Shown here one piece after another: positions 8,419 through 17,107 of a DNA stretch of 64,000 nucleotides; within the stretch, counting starts at the first letter, position 1; every line of letters starts with the position of its first letter. This DNA is from Duodenibacillus intestinigallinarum (GTDB lineage Bacteria; Pseudomonadota; Gammaproteobacteria; Burkholderiales; Burkholderiaceae_F), in NCBI GenBank assembly GCA_019117105.1, contig DXAH01000050.1, positions 62,001-126,000 on the forward strand, in the 5' to 3' direction. The notes beneath the pieces are model-generated. The model had not been told where the DNA came from, ran no database searches, and saw nothing but the letters and a program-made list of their open reading frames with translations. The position numbers and the translations under genes were made by a program.

Positions 8419-9150
8419 TTACTTTGCCAGTCCCATGCGGCGCAACAGCATGGTGCAGAAGTGCCCCGCGTGCAAGCGACTGATGCGCATGTTGTCCGAG
8501 AAGCCTCGGAAGTGAGAAATGCCGTCCTTGGGATAGGTGACGCGCACCGGTCGGTTGATGACCGGGACACCGGCCCAAAGCAGGCGAACGGCGATGTCGG
8601 GATCAAAATCCATGCGCCGAGTCCTAACGGAAGGCAAAACGGGTAGCGTTTGCGCAATCGGATAGACGCGAAAGCCGCACATGGCATCTTTGAGCGCCTT
8701 CGAGCGCGTGTTGACATGCACCCAAAAGTTGGTGAGTTCTCGACCCCAAAGACGAGCTAAGGGGACCGTCTGATCGTAAACGGGATAGCCGCAGACAAGT
8801 GCCTGCGGGTTGTGGCGAGCTTGATCCAAAAAGTCGGTGACGGCAGCGAGATCGTGCTGCCCGTCGGCGTCAATTTGGATCGCGTGCGTGAAGTTCATGT
8901 TGTCGGCAATGTATAGTCCGGCAATCACCGCCGCTCCCTTGCCGCCGTTTTTCGCAAGGCGCACGAGACTTGCCTTCCGATGCGATGCAGCAGAAACGTC
9001 CAGCGAGCGGGCGCATAGATCGTTGCTGCCGTCATCGACGAGAATAACGGGTAAGTCGAGAGCCTCCAGCGCATCGAGCAGTTCGTCAATGACTTGATAA
9101 TGGTTGTAGGCCGGAATCAGGGCTACGGGGCGAAATGTGTTCAGGCTCAT
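8419..9150 (-). CDS. Family 2 glycosyltransferase (ApeJ N-terminal-like)
   Basis: This 243-residue GT-A fold enzyme starts VALIPAYNHYQVIDELL and has the nucleotide-binding VDDGSND near residue 38 and the metal-binding DADGQHD near residue 94. That is typical of dolichyl-phosphate-mannose synthase-like GT2 proteins. Its ATG overlaps the ligase stop (ATGA). In APE clusters the homologous domain is thought to help build the lipid anchor that carries the aryl polyene to the outer membrane. The sugar donor cannot be read from the sequence. Confidence 0.85.
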   Translation of the reverse strand: MSLNTFRPVALIPAYNHYQVIDELLDALEALDLPVILVDDGSNDLCARSLDVSAASHRKASLVRLAKNGGKGAAVIAGLYIADNMNFTHAIQIDADGQHDLAAVTDFLDQARHNPQALVCGYPVYDQTVPLARLWGRELTNFWVHVNTRSKALKDAMCGFRVYPIAQTLPVLPSVRTRRMDFDPDIAVRLLWAGVPVINRPVRVTYPKDGISHFRGFSDNMRISRLHAGHFCTMLLRRMGLAK

Positions 9151-10880
9151 TTCTCCGTCTCCATCACGAGCGTACCGCGCGAAAGCGTACTGCCGTCGGG
9201 CTTTTGGTAGACGAAGGCGACGCCGGCAGCGCTGCGGGAGAGCTTGAGTATGACGGTGTCGTCGGGACGAATCGGAGACATGAATTTGAGCGCCTTCACG
9301 CCGAGAAGGTTGGCTTCAAGATTCCAATACCGGCACGCAATGTCTTTAGCCCACTGTACCTGCACTACACCGGGGAGCAGAGCAAATTCCGGGAAGTGAC
9401 CTTCAAAGTAAGGAGAATCGGCGGGTACCGAAAGCACCATGTCGGCGGCATCGGCATTGGACGCTACCAGCAGAACAGCCTGCGGTGCCTGATGCGAAAA
9501 GAGCATATCGGCGGCCTGCGTTGTTGCCTTTCCGAGTGCGTTTTGCGGTAGTGCCCAGGTAAAACGCCACTGGCGCGGCAGACAAACGCGTTCGATGTGC
9601 TTGAGAAGTTCCTCACGCAGCGTGTCGACCAAGGCGCGCTTTCCTGCGCGCAGAATCAGGCGACTTGCTTCGGGAGTTGTGACGGCGGCAACAGCGATGC
9701 GCTCGACCGTGCTCTGAGCGTTGGTTTTGCGGCTAAACGCCTTGACTTCGGAAACGAGCCCGGTGGCTAGAAGTGCGTTTTCTACCGTTTTGAGCGACAC
9801 GCGCTTACCCTCGATCTTGACGATGCGATCGGCGCGGCCTAGCAGCGTGAACGTTTCGCCGTCGGCGTTGAGCGAGACCATGTCGGCCGTGGTCTCCCAG
9901 TCGTTCGTTGAGAGCTGCGGACTTTTAATAACCAAAAGCGAGTTTTCAATCCGAATTTGCGTAGCGGGAAGCGGACGATATCCGGTGCCGATGATGCGGC
10001 CGTCGGCTTCAACGGATCGCTTACGCCAGGCGATACCGCCGGATTCGGAACTGCCGAGAAGTTCGACGGGAGCGATGCCGGTGCGAAGAAGCGTCGTTTT
10101 AAGCCCTTCGTCGCTTAAGGGGCCGCCGCTTGAGTAGATGGCGCGCAAAAGCGGGCGCACTTTTGCCCAGAGCGGATGCTCGGGCAGGCGGTTTAAATGC
10201 GCGGGACTGGCAATCCAAGCGGCTTCGTTGACCTTGCAGATGTGTCCGAGCAGTTCTTCGGGATAGAGAATGCGGGTGTGCCAGACGGCTCGGCCCGAAC
10301 GCAGCGGCCACAGCAATGCAAAGAGCAGTCCGTAGATGTGCTGCTGCGACACGGTAGAGAAGATCACCGTGTTTTCGGTGAGTTCTTTTTCCTGGCCGTG
10401 ACCGCGCGCATTGATGCTCTCGATTTCACAGAAAAGCTGGCTTAAGCGTTTGACCACCATGGTGGGTGTGCCCGTCGAGCCGGACGTGAAAAGAGCCACG
10501 AGCGGCTTGGATGCATCGATGACGTCGCGGCACGGTTCGCTTGCTTGCTGACAGGTGAGCGAAGCAATGGGGCAGCCGGCTGGAAATTCGCCTGCCACAG
10601 CCTGCACTTCGGCCCTCAATCGTTCAACAAGCGCTTCGGACGTATCTGCGGGCAGCACGGCTCGAACACCTGCCGCCCAGCAGCCGAAAAGCGCAGCGGC
10701 GGAGTCGAAGATGTCGGAAAAATAGAGAGCCACGGCTTTGGCGCCGCTGGCTTGCACGGCTGCCTTCCAGCCGGCGGCCGCTAACGCAAAGTCGCGGCGC
10801 GTGCGTACGCCGGCGTCTGAAACGGTAAAGGCACGATTGTCGTCGGCTGCCTCTGGCAGCACGCGGGAGCAGTCAGTCAA
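9147..10880 (-). CDS. AMP-dependent ligase fused to a hotdog dehydratase (ApeH-ApeI-like)
   Basis: Two domains are visible in 577 residues. An adenylate-forming ligase covers about residues 1-440, with the P-loop LFTSGSTGTPTMV, IYSSGGPLSDEG, LLGSSESGG, LLGRADRIVKIEGKR and the C-terminal catalytic NALGK. A FabZ-type dehydratase follows from about residue 460, with YFEGHFPEFALLPGV including the catalytic His. It probably activates an aryl carboxylic acid for loading onto an ACP, while the second domain dehydrates 3-hydroxyacyl intermediates. I place the start at a TTG (10878-10880) because it overlaps the upstream stop as TTGA and has GGAG 7 nt before it. In E. coli the two domains are separate proteins. 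Confidence 0.83.
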   Translation of the reverse strand: MTDCSRVLPEAADDNRAFTVSDAGVRTRRDFALAAAGWKAAVQASGAKAVALYFSDIFDSAAALFGCWAAGVRAVLPADTSEALVERLRAEVQAVAGEFPAGCPIASLTCQQASEPCRDVIDASKPLVALFTSGSTGTPTMVVKRLSQLFCEIESINARGHGQEKELTENTVIFSTVSQQHIYGLLFALLWPLRSGRAVWHTRILYPEELLGHICKVNEAAWIASPAHLNRLPEHPLWAKVRPLLRAIYSSGGPLSDEGLKTTLLRTGIAPVELLGSSESGGIAWRKRSVEADGRIIGTGYRPLPATQIRIENSLLVIKSPQLSTNDWETTADMVSLNADGETFTLLGRADRIVKIEGKRVSLKTVENALLATGLVSEVKAFSRKTNAQSTVERIAVAAVTTPEASRLILRAGKRALVDTLREELLKHIERVCLPRQWRFTWALPQNALGKATTQAADMLFSHQAPQAVLLVASNADAADMVLSVPADSPYFEGHFPEFALLPGVVQVQWAKDIACRYWNLEANLLGVKALKFMSPIRPDDTVILKLSRSAAGVAFVYQKPDGSTLSRGTLVMETEK

Positions 10881-11431
10881 GGCGTTTCTCCGGAAGCTTC
10901 GTGTTTTCGCTGTACGTACATTCGCACGGCGAATTCTGCGGCAAAAAGCATTGCGATCAGCACGTAGCTGACAGCGCCATTGTATAAGGCCCACCAGGCG
11001 TCGCTGCGAAAGAGCGCCGAATCGAGTGCGACAAGTCCGTTGACAATGAAAAAGACGCACCACACGACGGTGACGCGGCGACAGTAGACAACGGCGTGAG
11101 CGGGCAGATTTTTATGCCGAAGTCGCGCAAAGGTTTCCACCATGGGAGTGCCTCTGAGAGAAGCGGCAAAGACAGTAAACAGTGCGGCGTTGACGAAAAC
11201 GGGATAGAGCTTGAGCGCGTTTTGCATGTCGAGCACGCCCGCGCAAAACGCAAGAACCAGAGCGCAGGCCACGCATATAAAGCCGATGGGGGAACGTTTG
11301 ATACAGGCGCTCAAGAGGGCGGCGACGGCCAGAAAAAGCGCCGCGCTCGCAATCATGCCGCGCTCAAGGAGCTGCCAGACGGCAAAGGGATAAATCAGAA
11401 GAACGAGGACGGCAAAGATTCGGACAATCAT
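10877..11431 (-). CDS. Integral membrane protein of APE clusters (COG4648, ApeG-like)
   Basis: This 184-residue protein has five or six hydrophobic segments. It includes the family stretch LKLYPVFVNAALFTVFAASL near residue 73 and RRVTVVWCVFFIVNGLVAL near residue 120. COG4648 proteins occur almost only in aryl-polyene and related clusters; their biochemical role is not settled. Its stop is embedded in the next gene's start (TTGA), so expression of the ligase depends on it. An 84-bp gap separates it from the upstream ACP gene. Confidence 0.78.
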   Translation of the reverse strand: MIVRIFAVLVLLIYPFAVWQLLERGMIASAALFLAVAALLSACIKRSPIGFICVACALVLAFCAGVLDMQNALKLYPVFVNAALFTVFAASLRGTPMVETFARLRHKNLPAHAVVYCRRVTVVWCVFFIVNGLVALDSALFRSDAWWALYNGAVSYVLIAMLFAAEFAVRMYVQRKHEASGETP

Positions 11432-11515
11432 GAGTCGCTAAAAGTCGGCCGCCCTCCGGGAAAGTGTTGTCGGCGGGAAGCGTCGTGCTTTCCTTCCGGT
11501 CGCCGGATAGTGGCG

Positions 11516-11767
11516 TTAGTCGTTGAGGATCTGATCCAGGACTTTGACGAGGTCTCCCACAGTACGCACCTGTTTGAAGTCGTTGGGGGAGATGTTTCGG
11601 TCGCCGACGAAGGGGCGCAACTTTACGAGAAGATCCACTGCGTCGATCGAGTCGAGATCCAAATCGTCGTAGAGTTTGGCTTCGGGCACAACGTCTTCGG
11701 GATTGATTTCAAAGGTTTCTACAAGCACACGCTTGAGTTCGTCGAAAATTTGTTGTTCGGTCACCAT
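11516..11767 (-). CDS. Acyl carrier protein (second of two, ApeF-like)
   Basis: This acidic 83-residue protein has the phosphopantetheine attachment Ser in LDLDSIDAVDLLVKL near residue 36. The ATG at 11767 gives MVTEQQIFDELKRVLVE; an upstream TTG in frame at 11779 is possible but neither start has a good ribosome binding site. It lies 24 bp after the first ACP gene. APE systems use two ACPs, one probably for the growing aryl polyene chain and one for a different acyl step, but which is which cannot be told here. Confidence 0.88.
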   Translation of the reverse strand: MVTEQQIFDELKRVLVETFEINPEDVVPEAKLYDDLDLDSIDAVDLLVKLRPFVGDRNISPNDFKQVRTVGDLVKVLDQILND

Positions 11768-11791
11768 GGCAGTTGTCAAGGATCAAAAAGG

Positions 11792-12064
11792 TTAGGAGGC
11801 GTCGGCTTTGTGGGCGGCGATGAAGTCGGCAAGAGCGGCAACGCTGGCAAAGTGCTTCTTGTTTTCTTCATTTTCGGCAGACATGGTGATGCCGTATTTC
11901 TTTTTGATGGCCAGACCGAGTTCGAGCGCATCAATCGAGTCCAGACCGAGACCGTCGACAAACAAGGGGGCGTCGGTTTCGATGTCTTCGGGCTTGATGT
12001 CTTCAAGGCCAAGCGCGGAGACGATCAAGGCCTTGAGTTCGATCTGCAGTTCTTCTTTCGTCAT
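11792..12064 (-). CDS. Acyl carrier protein (first of two, ApeE-like)
   Basis: This acidic 90-residue protein has the attachment motif GLGLDSIDALELGLAIKK, with the phosphopantetheinyl Ser near residue 38. It lies 21 bp downstream of the PlsC-like acyltransferase. It is clearly different from the second ACP (GL-rich versus DL-rich around the Ser), so the pair is not a recent duplication. Confidence 0.9.
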   Translation of the reverse strand: MTKEELQIELKALIVSALGLEDIKPEDIETDAPLFVDGLGLDSIDALELGLAIKKKYGITMSAENEENKKHFASVAALADFIAAHKADAS

Positions 12065-12085
12065 TTGTATTGGGGGCGAGTCGTT

Positions 12086-12862
12086 TTATCGGGCCTGTGC
12101 AAAGAGTCGGTTTTTGAGTTCTTGCGTCAGACGGCGCACCGCAATCGGTCGGCCGAGATCTTTTTCAGCTTCCAAGAAAGGCTCGATCCCGATGTCGGGG
12201 GCTGCGCGCACAGAAATGCACATTTTACGCTCAGGAACCTGATACCACGAAATTCCCTTCATGAGGGCCGGGGGCGTGCAGGTGATGCACACGGGCGTGA
12301 TGTTGTGATGGGAAGCTAAGGCAATGGCCGCCGCGCCGTGATGTAGCTTGGGTTCTTTTCCCGGCACCGAACGGGTGCCCTCAGGAAAAACGACGAGCGT
12401 GTCGCCGCGCGCAAGGCTTGCTGCACAGGCTTCGATCAGTTCGGGGCCCGAGTCGTTGGCAATGTAGCTGGCTGCCCTGACGGGAGAACTCAGGGCAAAC
12501 GATTCGCGCAATGCTGCCTTGACGATGCAATTGGCGTTTTCAATGAGGCTGTGCAGGATGACGACGTCGATGAGCGTCGGGTGGGAGGCACAGATAAAAA
12601 GGCTCTCCGTGGCAAGCCTCTTTTTGAGTTGCGGGTCGACTTCAAGCTTGAGAACCTGCAAAAAGCGCATCATGCGAACGAAACCTGAGAAACTGGCTTG
12701 CACGACTTTTCGCGCGCGCAATTCTCGTCGGCGTTGATCCGAAATGAAAGTGTTCAGGGACGGGAAGACTAATAACCGAAAGAGAATGCCGCCCGTAAAA
12801 AAGGCCAGAAAGCAAAAGCCGGTTGCGGGTATTCGCCACAGTTTGCTCAAAAATGCGGTCAC
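12086..12862 (-). CDS. PlsC-type 1-acyl-glycerol-phosphate acyltransferase homologue (ApeD-like)
   Basis: This 258-residue protein has an N-terminal hydrophobic stretch (residues 14-33) and the PlsC motifs. Motif I is H-x4-D in ASHPTLIDVVIL near residue 94, and motif III is VVFPEGTRSVPG near residue 156. It probably transfers an acyl group to or from an ACP during assembly or anchoring of the polyene lipid. Its ATG overlaps the upstream gene's stop (ATGA). Confidence 0.87.
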   Translation of the reverse strand: MTAFLSKLWRIPATGFCFLAFFTGGILFRLLVFPSLNTFISDQRRRELRARKVVQASFSGFVRMMRFLQVLKLEVDPQLKKRLATESLFICASHPTLIDVVILHSLIENANCIVKAALRESFALSSPVRAASYIANDSGPELIEACAASLARGDTLVVFPEGTRSVPGKEPKLHHGAAAIALASHHNITPVCITCTPPALMKGISWYQVPERKMCISVRAAPDIGIEPFLEAEKDLGRPIAVRRLTQELKNRLFAQAR

Positions 12863-13581
12863 AGGCGCCCCCAGTGCCAGGCTCTTACCCCGTCAGACTC
12901 GGCGTAAGCATCCGTGCCGTTTATGAGAAAGCGGATTTCGTCGAGGATATGGCAGGCGCTTTTTTCCACGTTTGCCGCATCAACGGTTTTCAGCTTGATC
13001 GTTTGAGCGTTCGGTGCCGAAGTCAGGCGAAGCGCCCATGCGCAGGGCAGCGGAGCGCTGTCGCTGTCGTTATTGCGCCAGAGTTCGGGCATCGATTCTT
13101 CATAACGCACGACGAGAACAGAAGGGCTTGATTGCAGTTTCAAAAATGCTTCGAGCAGTGCACACGAGGCCGTGACAGGACCGGCGGCCACAGCCGAAGT
13201 CGAGGCGTGATTTTTGAGCCAAATCGCCGCTTGGGCGCCCACGGCGTTGTGTACGCTCAGGGCAAAGTCGGCCGGACTCATGTCTTCGTGCTGCGAAAGC
13301 GTTTGTGTGAGCTTGAATGTGCGGGAAATGTCTCCCCAGCTTGAGGCCCAGACGGTCGGTTCGTCGGCTTGGGGCTTCAAAGAAGCCAGAGCCGAGAGCG
13401 CGCAGCGGCCTAGAGGCGACAGACGACGGCGCACGCCGGCGGGAATCGCGGCGTAGCTCGTCGTCGTTTCGGCAAGGGGAGCCGGTGCGGAAGTTTGCGC
13501 CCAGGCCCGCCAAAGTGCCGGATTGTCGCACCGGGAGCTTACGACGGAGACGTCGGACACATGGAGTCGAATCGCAGTCAT
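12859..13581 (-). CDS. Short beta-ketoacyl synthase-like protein (ApeC-like, chain-length-factor role)
   Basis: This 240-residue protein resembles only the N-terminal part of a ketoacyl synthase (Pfam Ketoacyl-synt_2). A SVHNAVGAQAAIW segment near residue 108 and a following TASCALLEAF segment match the APE subfamily. The usual C-terminal catalytic His motifs are absent. In APE systems such proteins pair with an active KS and resemble chain length factors. It overlaps both neighbours by 4 bp (ATGA), so it is part of the same translation-coupled block. Confidence 0.78.
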   Translation of the reverse strand: MTAIRLHVSDVSVVSSRCDNPALWRAWAQTSAPAPLAETTTSYAAIPAGVRRRLSPLGRCALSALASLKPQADEPTVWASSWGDISRTFKLTQTLSQHEDMSPADFALSVHNAVGAQAAIWLKNHASTSAVAAGPVTASCALLEAFLKLQSSPSVLVVRYEESMPELWRNNDSDSAPLPCAWALRLTSAPNAQTIKLKTVDAANVEKSACHILDEIRFLINGTDAYAESDGVRAWHWGRL

Positions 13582-14657
13582 TTAGCGGCCGTCGGTTTGA
13601 GAATGTAGAGCGTGTGGCTGACGCCCACGTTATCGCGACAATATTCGACATCAAGTCCCGCGTTCTTGAATACCGAGAGCAAGTCATTGCGGCGGTAGAA
13701 GCGCGAGTTGCCGTTGGCCATCGTCGTGAAGTAAAGCGACACGGCAGCAAGCGAAAAACCGGCTGCCGGGAACTTCTGACCGTCAACTAGACATTCAAGA
13801 ACGGCAAAGCGACCGCGTTCAGACAAAAGGGGCTTGCACCGTTGCAGGATGCTAACGGCTTCTTCGGGCGAGAAGCAGTCGAGGAATTGGCTCATCCAGA
13901 TCACGTCGGCCTTGTGCCCAACGGCGGGAAAGCAATCGGGCTTGAGCCAGTCGACTTCAGCCGCGGAGAATCGGTCGGCAAAGGGAGCCAGAATCGAATT
14001 GGAGCACGCCGTGGCGCACTGCTGCGGCAGATCAATCAGCGTGACTCGAGTCTGCGGCATGGCTTTGAGGCAGGCGGCCGCAAACTTGCCGGTGTTGCCG
14101 CCTACGTCGAAAAGTGTCTGCGGGTTGAGTCGATCTCTCAACTCCTCGGCGAGCATCACAAAGTAACGGTCTGAATAGTAGTGGTCAAACGCAAACCAGC
14201 TTTCGCGCGCCGGGTGCGGCAACTGAGAAATTGCCGGATAGATCGTTTCCCAGTCGCCAAGTTCCTTGAGCCCGGAGGGTTTACCCTCGGTGAGCGCTTC
14301 GGTGAGGTGATCCATGCCGCGGTAGCAGACGTCGGCCGTGAAATTGAAGTTCACGCGGGTCATTTCGTCAAGAAGCAGGCACTGACCGGTTTTGGTGAGC
14401 GCCAGTTTGCCGTCGTCGGCTTTGGTGAGAACATCGCCTGCGATCAGTACGTCAACGAGTACGCCGACGGCGTATGCCGTCAGTCCACAGGCACGGGCGG
14501 CTTCGTCTTCGGTGTCTTGCGCTTCTGAAATATGTGATAGAAGCCCAGTGGCAAGCGCCGAACGAACGGCCTGAAAGAGCACCGGCCCAAATGCGATGTG
14601 CTGCGCCTTGTTAAGCGCTTCGATGATGGATTGATCCGGTTTGCGTTTGACAGGCAT
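13578..14657 (-). CDS. SAM-dependent methyltransferase (O-methyltransferase type)
   Basis: This 359-residue protein has an N-terminal helical dimerisation/winged-helix-like region. A Rossmann methyltransferase domain follows, with FDVGGNTGKFAAACLKAMP near residue 177 and DVIWMSQFLDCFSPEEA near residue 238. The fold order fits plant/bacterial Methyltransf_2 O-methyltransferases. It would modify the aryl head group (for example a ring hydroxyl) or an intermediate. I chose the ATG at 14657, with AAGGAG 8 nt upstream inside the end of the KS gene, over a longer frame that would overlap it. Confidence 0.8.
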   Translation of the reverse strand: MPVKRKPDQSIIEALNKAQHIAFGPVLFQAVRSALATGLLSHISEAQDTEDEAARACGLTAYAVGVLVDVLIAGDVLTKADDGKLALTKTGQCLLLDEMTRVNFNFTADVCYRGMDHLTEALTEGKPSGLKELGDWETIYPAISQLPHPARESWFAFDHYYSDRYFVMLAEELRDRLNPQTLFDVGGNTGKFAAACLKAMPQTRVTLIDLPQQCATACSNSILAPFADRFSAAEVDWLKPDCFPAVGHKADVIWMSQFLDCFSPEEAVSILQRCKPLLSERGRFAVLECLVDGQKFPAAGFSLAAVSLYFTTMANGNSRFYRRNDLLSVFKNAGLDVEYCRDNVGVSHTLYILKPTAAK

Positions 14658-14661
14658 CGGA

Positions 14662-15903
14662 CTACTCCTTGTATCGGCCGAAGATGAGCGACGTGTTGAT
14701 GCCGCCGAAGGCAAAATTGTTGCTCATGATGTAGTTGGTGTTCAATTCCAACGGTTGATTACGGATATAAGCGAGATCACTGCAGTCTTCAGCCACATCT
14801 TCCAGATTGATGGTCGGCGCGAACCATCCCTCATTCATCATCATGATCGACATCCAGGCTTCAAGTGACCCGCAGGCGCCGAGCGTGTGTCCCATGTAGC
14901 TCTTGAGGGTTGATACGGGGGTTTTATTGCCGAAAACGGCGGCCATGGCTTGTGATTCGGCACTGTCACCGCGATCGGTGGCCGTGCCGTGAGCATTGAT
15001 GTAGCCGATGTCTTCGGCGCTGAGCTCCGCATCAGCAAGCGCCAGACGCATCGACTGTGCCATTTGGTCGGATTGGGGACTGGTAATGTGCGTGCCGTCG
15101 GAGTTGGTGCCGAAACCCAGAACTTCGGCATAAATCTTGGCGCCGCGCGCTTTGGCGAATTCAAGTTCTTCGAGAATCAAGGTGCAGCCACCCTCGCCGA
15201 TCACCAAACCGTCGCGCTTGGCATCGAAGGGACGCGGAGACAGCTCCGGATGGTCGTTGTAGTTAGTGCTTGTAGCAAAAAGCGTATCGAAAATGGCGGC
15301 GTCGGAAGCGTCAAGCTCTTCGCTGCCGCCTGCGATCATGGCTTTGGCGCGGCCTGCGAGAATCGATTCGTAGGCGTATCCGATGGCCTGCGAGGACGAG
15401 GTGCAGGCCGAACTCGTCGTGATGATGCGGCCCTTGATCTTGAAGAACACGCCGATGTTGACCGCTGCCGTGTGCGACATCATGCGCACGTAAGTGTTGG
15501 CGTTCATGTCGGATGTGGAGCGCTTCAAAATGAGGCTTGCGATGTCGGCGACGGCCGAGGGCGTACCCGCACTCGAACCGTAGGCGATGCCGAGATCTCC
15601 CGAACTCAGAAACGCCTGATTGTCCAGAAGTCCCGCATCTGCCAGTGCCACTTCCGTGGCGTGAACGCCCAAAAGTCCTACGCGGCCCATGCTGCGGGTG
15701 CTTTTGCGGTTGTACTTGCCAGGATCGAGTGCAAAGGGGGCGGCGGGGCACCCCAAGCGCGTATGTAACCCTTTGATGTCGGACCATTCCTGCATCACCT
15801 GCACGGCGTTGGTGCAGCTTTTGAGTTTTGCAGAAACAGACTCCCAATCGTTGCCAAGCGGGCTGATGGCGCCGAAACCGGTGACGACAACGCGTTTTCT
15901 CAT
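14662..15903 (-). CDS. Beta-ketoacyl-ACP synthase (FabF-like, ApeR-like)
   Basis: This 413-residue condensing enzyme starts RKRVVVTGFGAISPLGNDWE. The catalytic residues are in place: Cys in TTSSACTSSSQAIGYA near residue 165, His in INAHGTATDRGDS near residue 300, and Lys/His in LKSYMGHTLGACG near residue 335. It extends the polyene chain with malonyl-ACP-derived units. Its ATG overlaps the ketoreductase stop (ATGA). A second complete KS lies upstream at 17104-18288, so one may prime and one elongate. Confidence 0.93.
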   Translation of the reverse strand: MRKRVVVTGFGAISPLGNDWESVSAKLKSCTNAVQVMQEWSDIKGLHTRLGCPAAPFALDPGKYNRKSTRSMGRVGLLGVHATEVALADAGLLDNQAFLSSGDLGIAYGSSAGTPSAVADIASLILKRSTSDMNANTYVRMMSHTAAVNIGVFFKIKGRIITTSSACTSSSQAIGYAYESILAGRAKAMIAGGSEELDASDAAIFDTLFATSTNYNDHPELSPRPFDAKRDGLVIGEGGCTLILEELEFAKARGAKIYAEVLGFGTNSDGTHITSPQSDQMAQSMRLALADAELSAEDIGYINAHGTATDRGDSAESQAMAAVFGNKTPVSTLKSYMGHTLGACGSLEAWMSIMMMNEGWFAPTINLEDVAEDCSDLAYIRNQPLELNTNYIMSNNFAFGGINTSLIFGRYKE

Positions 15904-16637
15904 GCCAGACCTCCGTTAACACCGATGACCTGACGGGTCACATAAGATGCCGCTTCGCTCATCAGGAAAGAGACGACGCCTGCGACTTCCTCGGGTTTGC
16001 CTATGCGACGCATCGGGATGAGTTGCATGGCGTGTTCGAGCACTTCTTCGGTAACCATTTCGGTTTCGATCAGCCCCGGTGCTACGGCGTTAACGGTGAT
16101 CGAACGGCTTGCGAGTTCCGTAGCAAGTGCTTTGGCTGCCCCGATAAGGCCGGCTTTGGCGGCTGAGTAGTTCACTTGGCCTCGGTTTCCCACTACGCCC
16201 GAAACGGAGCTGATGACGACGATGCGCCCCGGTTTGCGGCGGCGCACCATTGGCATCACCATCGGCTGCACGACGTTGTAAAAACCTGTGAGGTCAGTAT
16301 GAATCACGCTGTCCCAGTCCTCGGAGGGCATGGCCGCGAACGTGCCGTCGCGGGCGATGCCGGCGTTGGCGACGATGCCGTAGTAGGCGCCGTTTGCTTC
16401 CACATCGGCCAGCAGCGCCTGTTGCGCGGCCTCCCGGTCGCAGACGTCGAAGGTAAGCGGGCGTGCTTTGCCGCCGGCTTGAGTGATCAGTTCAAGCGTT
16501 TCGTCAAGCGCGGCCGACGGTTTGGACCCGTGCACGACAACACAAAAGCCGTCGCGGGCCAATTGCAGAGCAATGACGCGGCCGATGCCGCGCGAGGCGC
16601 CGGTAACAAGAACGGTAAGGTTGGTTGAAGAAGTCAT
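15900..16637 (-). CDS. 3-oxoacyl-ACP reductase (FabG-like, ApeQ-like)
   Basis: This 245-residue short-chain dehydrogenase has the cofactor motif VTGASRGIGRVIA at about residues 10-22, the NAG motif (VANAGIARDG) and the catalytic Ser/Tyr-x3-Lys in ISSVSGV and VNYSAAK. It reduces 3-oxoacyl-ACP in each cycle of polyene synthesis. I use the ATG at 16637, 2 bp after the dehydratase stop; the open frame continues upstream inside the dehydratase gene but without homology. Confidence 0.93.
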   Translation of the reverse strand: MTSSTNLTVLVTGASRGIGRVIALQLARDGFCVVVHGSKPSAALDETLELITQAGGKARPLTFDVCDREAAQQALLADVEANGAYYGIVANAGIARDGTFAAMPSEDWDSVIHTDLTGFYNVVQPMVMPMVRRRKPGRIVVISSVSGVVGNRGQVNYSAAKAGLIGAAKALATELASRSITVNAVAPGLIETEMVTEEVLEHAMQLIPMRRIGKPEEVAGVVSFLMSEAASYVTRQVIGVNGGLA

Positions 16638-16639
16638 TG

Positions 16640-17107
16640 TTATGCAAAGTTTGTTCGAACGAATTCTTGAAGGTCGCGAGGGCGGTAAACCGTGAGGACG
16701 GCGCTGGCCACTTCGGTGTTGTTTTCGAGCACGCGGCACTCGAATTGGCTCGGAAGTTCTTCTTGTCCGAAAAAGAGGCAACGCGTATCAATATCAAAGA
16801 CATCGCCTTCGGCAAGCGTTTTTTTGTGCAGTTGCACTTTGCGCGAGCCCAACAAAAATCCTACGCGAGGGCCGATGCCCGACTCGCTGTCTCGGATGCC
16901 TGCAAAAACGCCCACCGTCTGCGCCATGAATTCGATGAAGAGACTGTTGGGATACGAGCCGTCGGCTTGACGAAATAGGGAGCATTGTTCGCCGACGGTC
17001 ACGCGGCAGCGAGTCGTTTCGGCATCTGCCGCCAACACGCGGTCAATGAGCAGCATCGGAGTGCGATGCGGCAGGTAACGGGAAGGATCGCAGCAAAAGG
17101 AACTCAT
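16640..17107 (-). CDS. Hotdog-fold 3-hydroxyacyl-ACP dehydratase (ApeP-like)
   Basis: This 155-residue protein has YLPHRTPMLLIDRVL near residue 11, with the catalytic His of the ApeP/FabZ-like family. FIEFMAQTVGVFAGIRD near residue 54 has the partner acidic residue. It is a second dehydratase in addition to the domain fused to the ligase; APE systems use a heterodimer of two such proteins. It overlaps the KS gene by 4 bp and is followed after 2 bp by the ketoreductase. Confidence 0.87.
   Translation of the reverse strand: MSSFCCDPSRYLPHRTPMLLIDRVLAADAETTRCRVTVGEQCSLFRQADGSYPNSLFIEFMAQTVGVFAGIRDSESGIGPRVGFLLGSRKVQLHKKTLAEGDVFDIDTRCLFFGQEELPSQFECRVLENNTEVASAVLTVYRPRDLQEFVRTNFA

Noticed and set aside
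11096..12319. Plus-strand open frame of 407 codons across the ACP genes
   Set aside because: Covers several clear minus-strand genes (COG4648 protein, two ACPs, acyltransferase) and has no recognisable domain.
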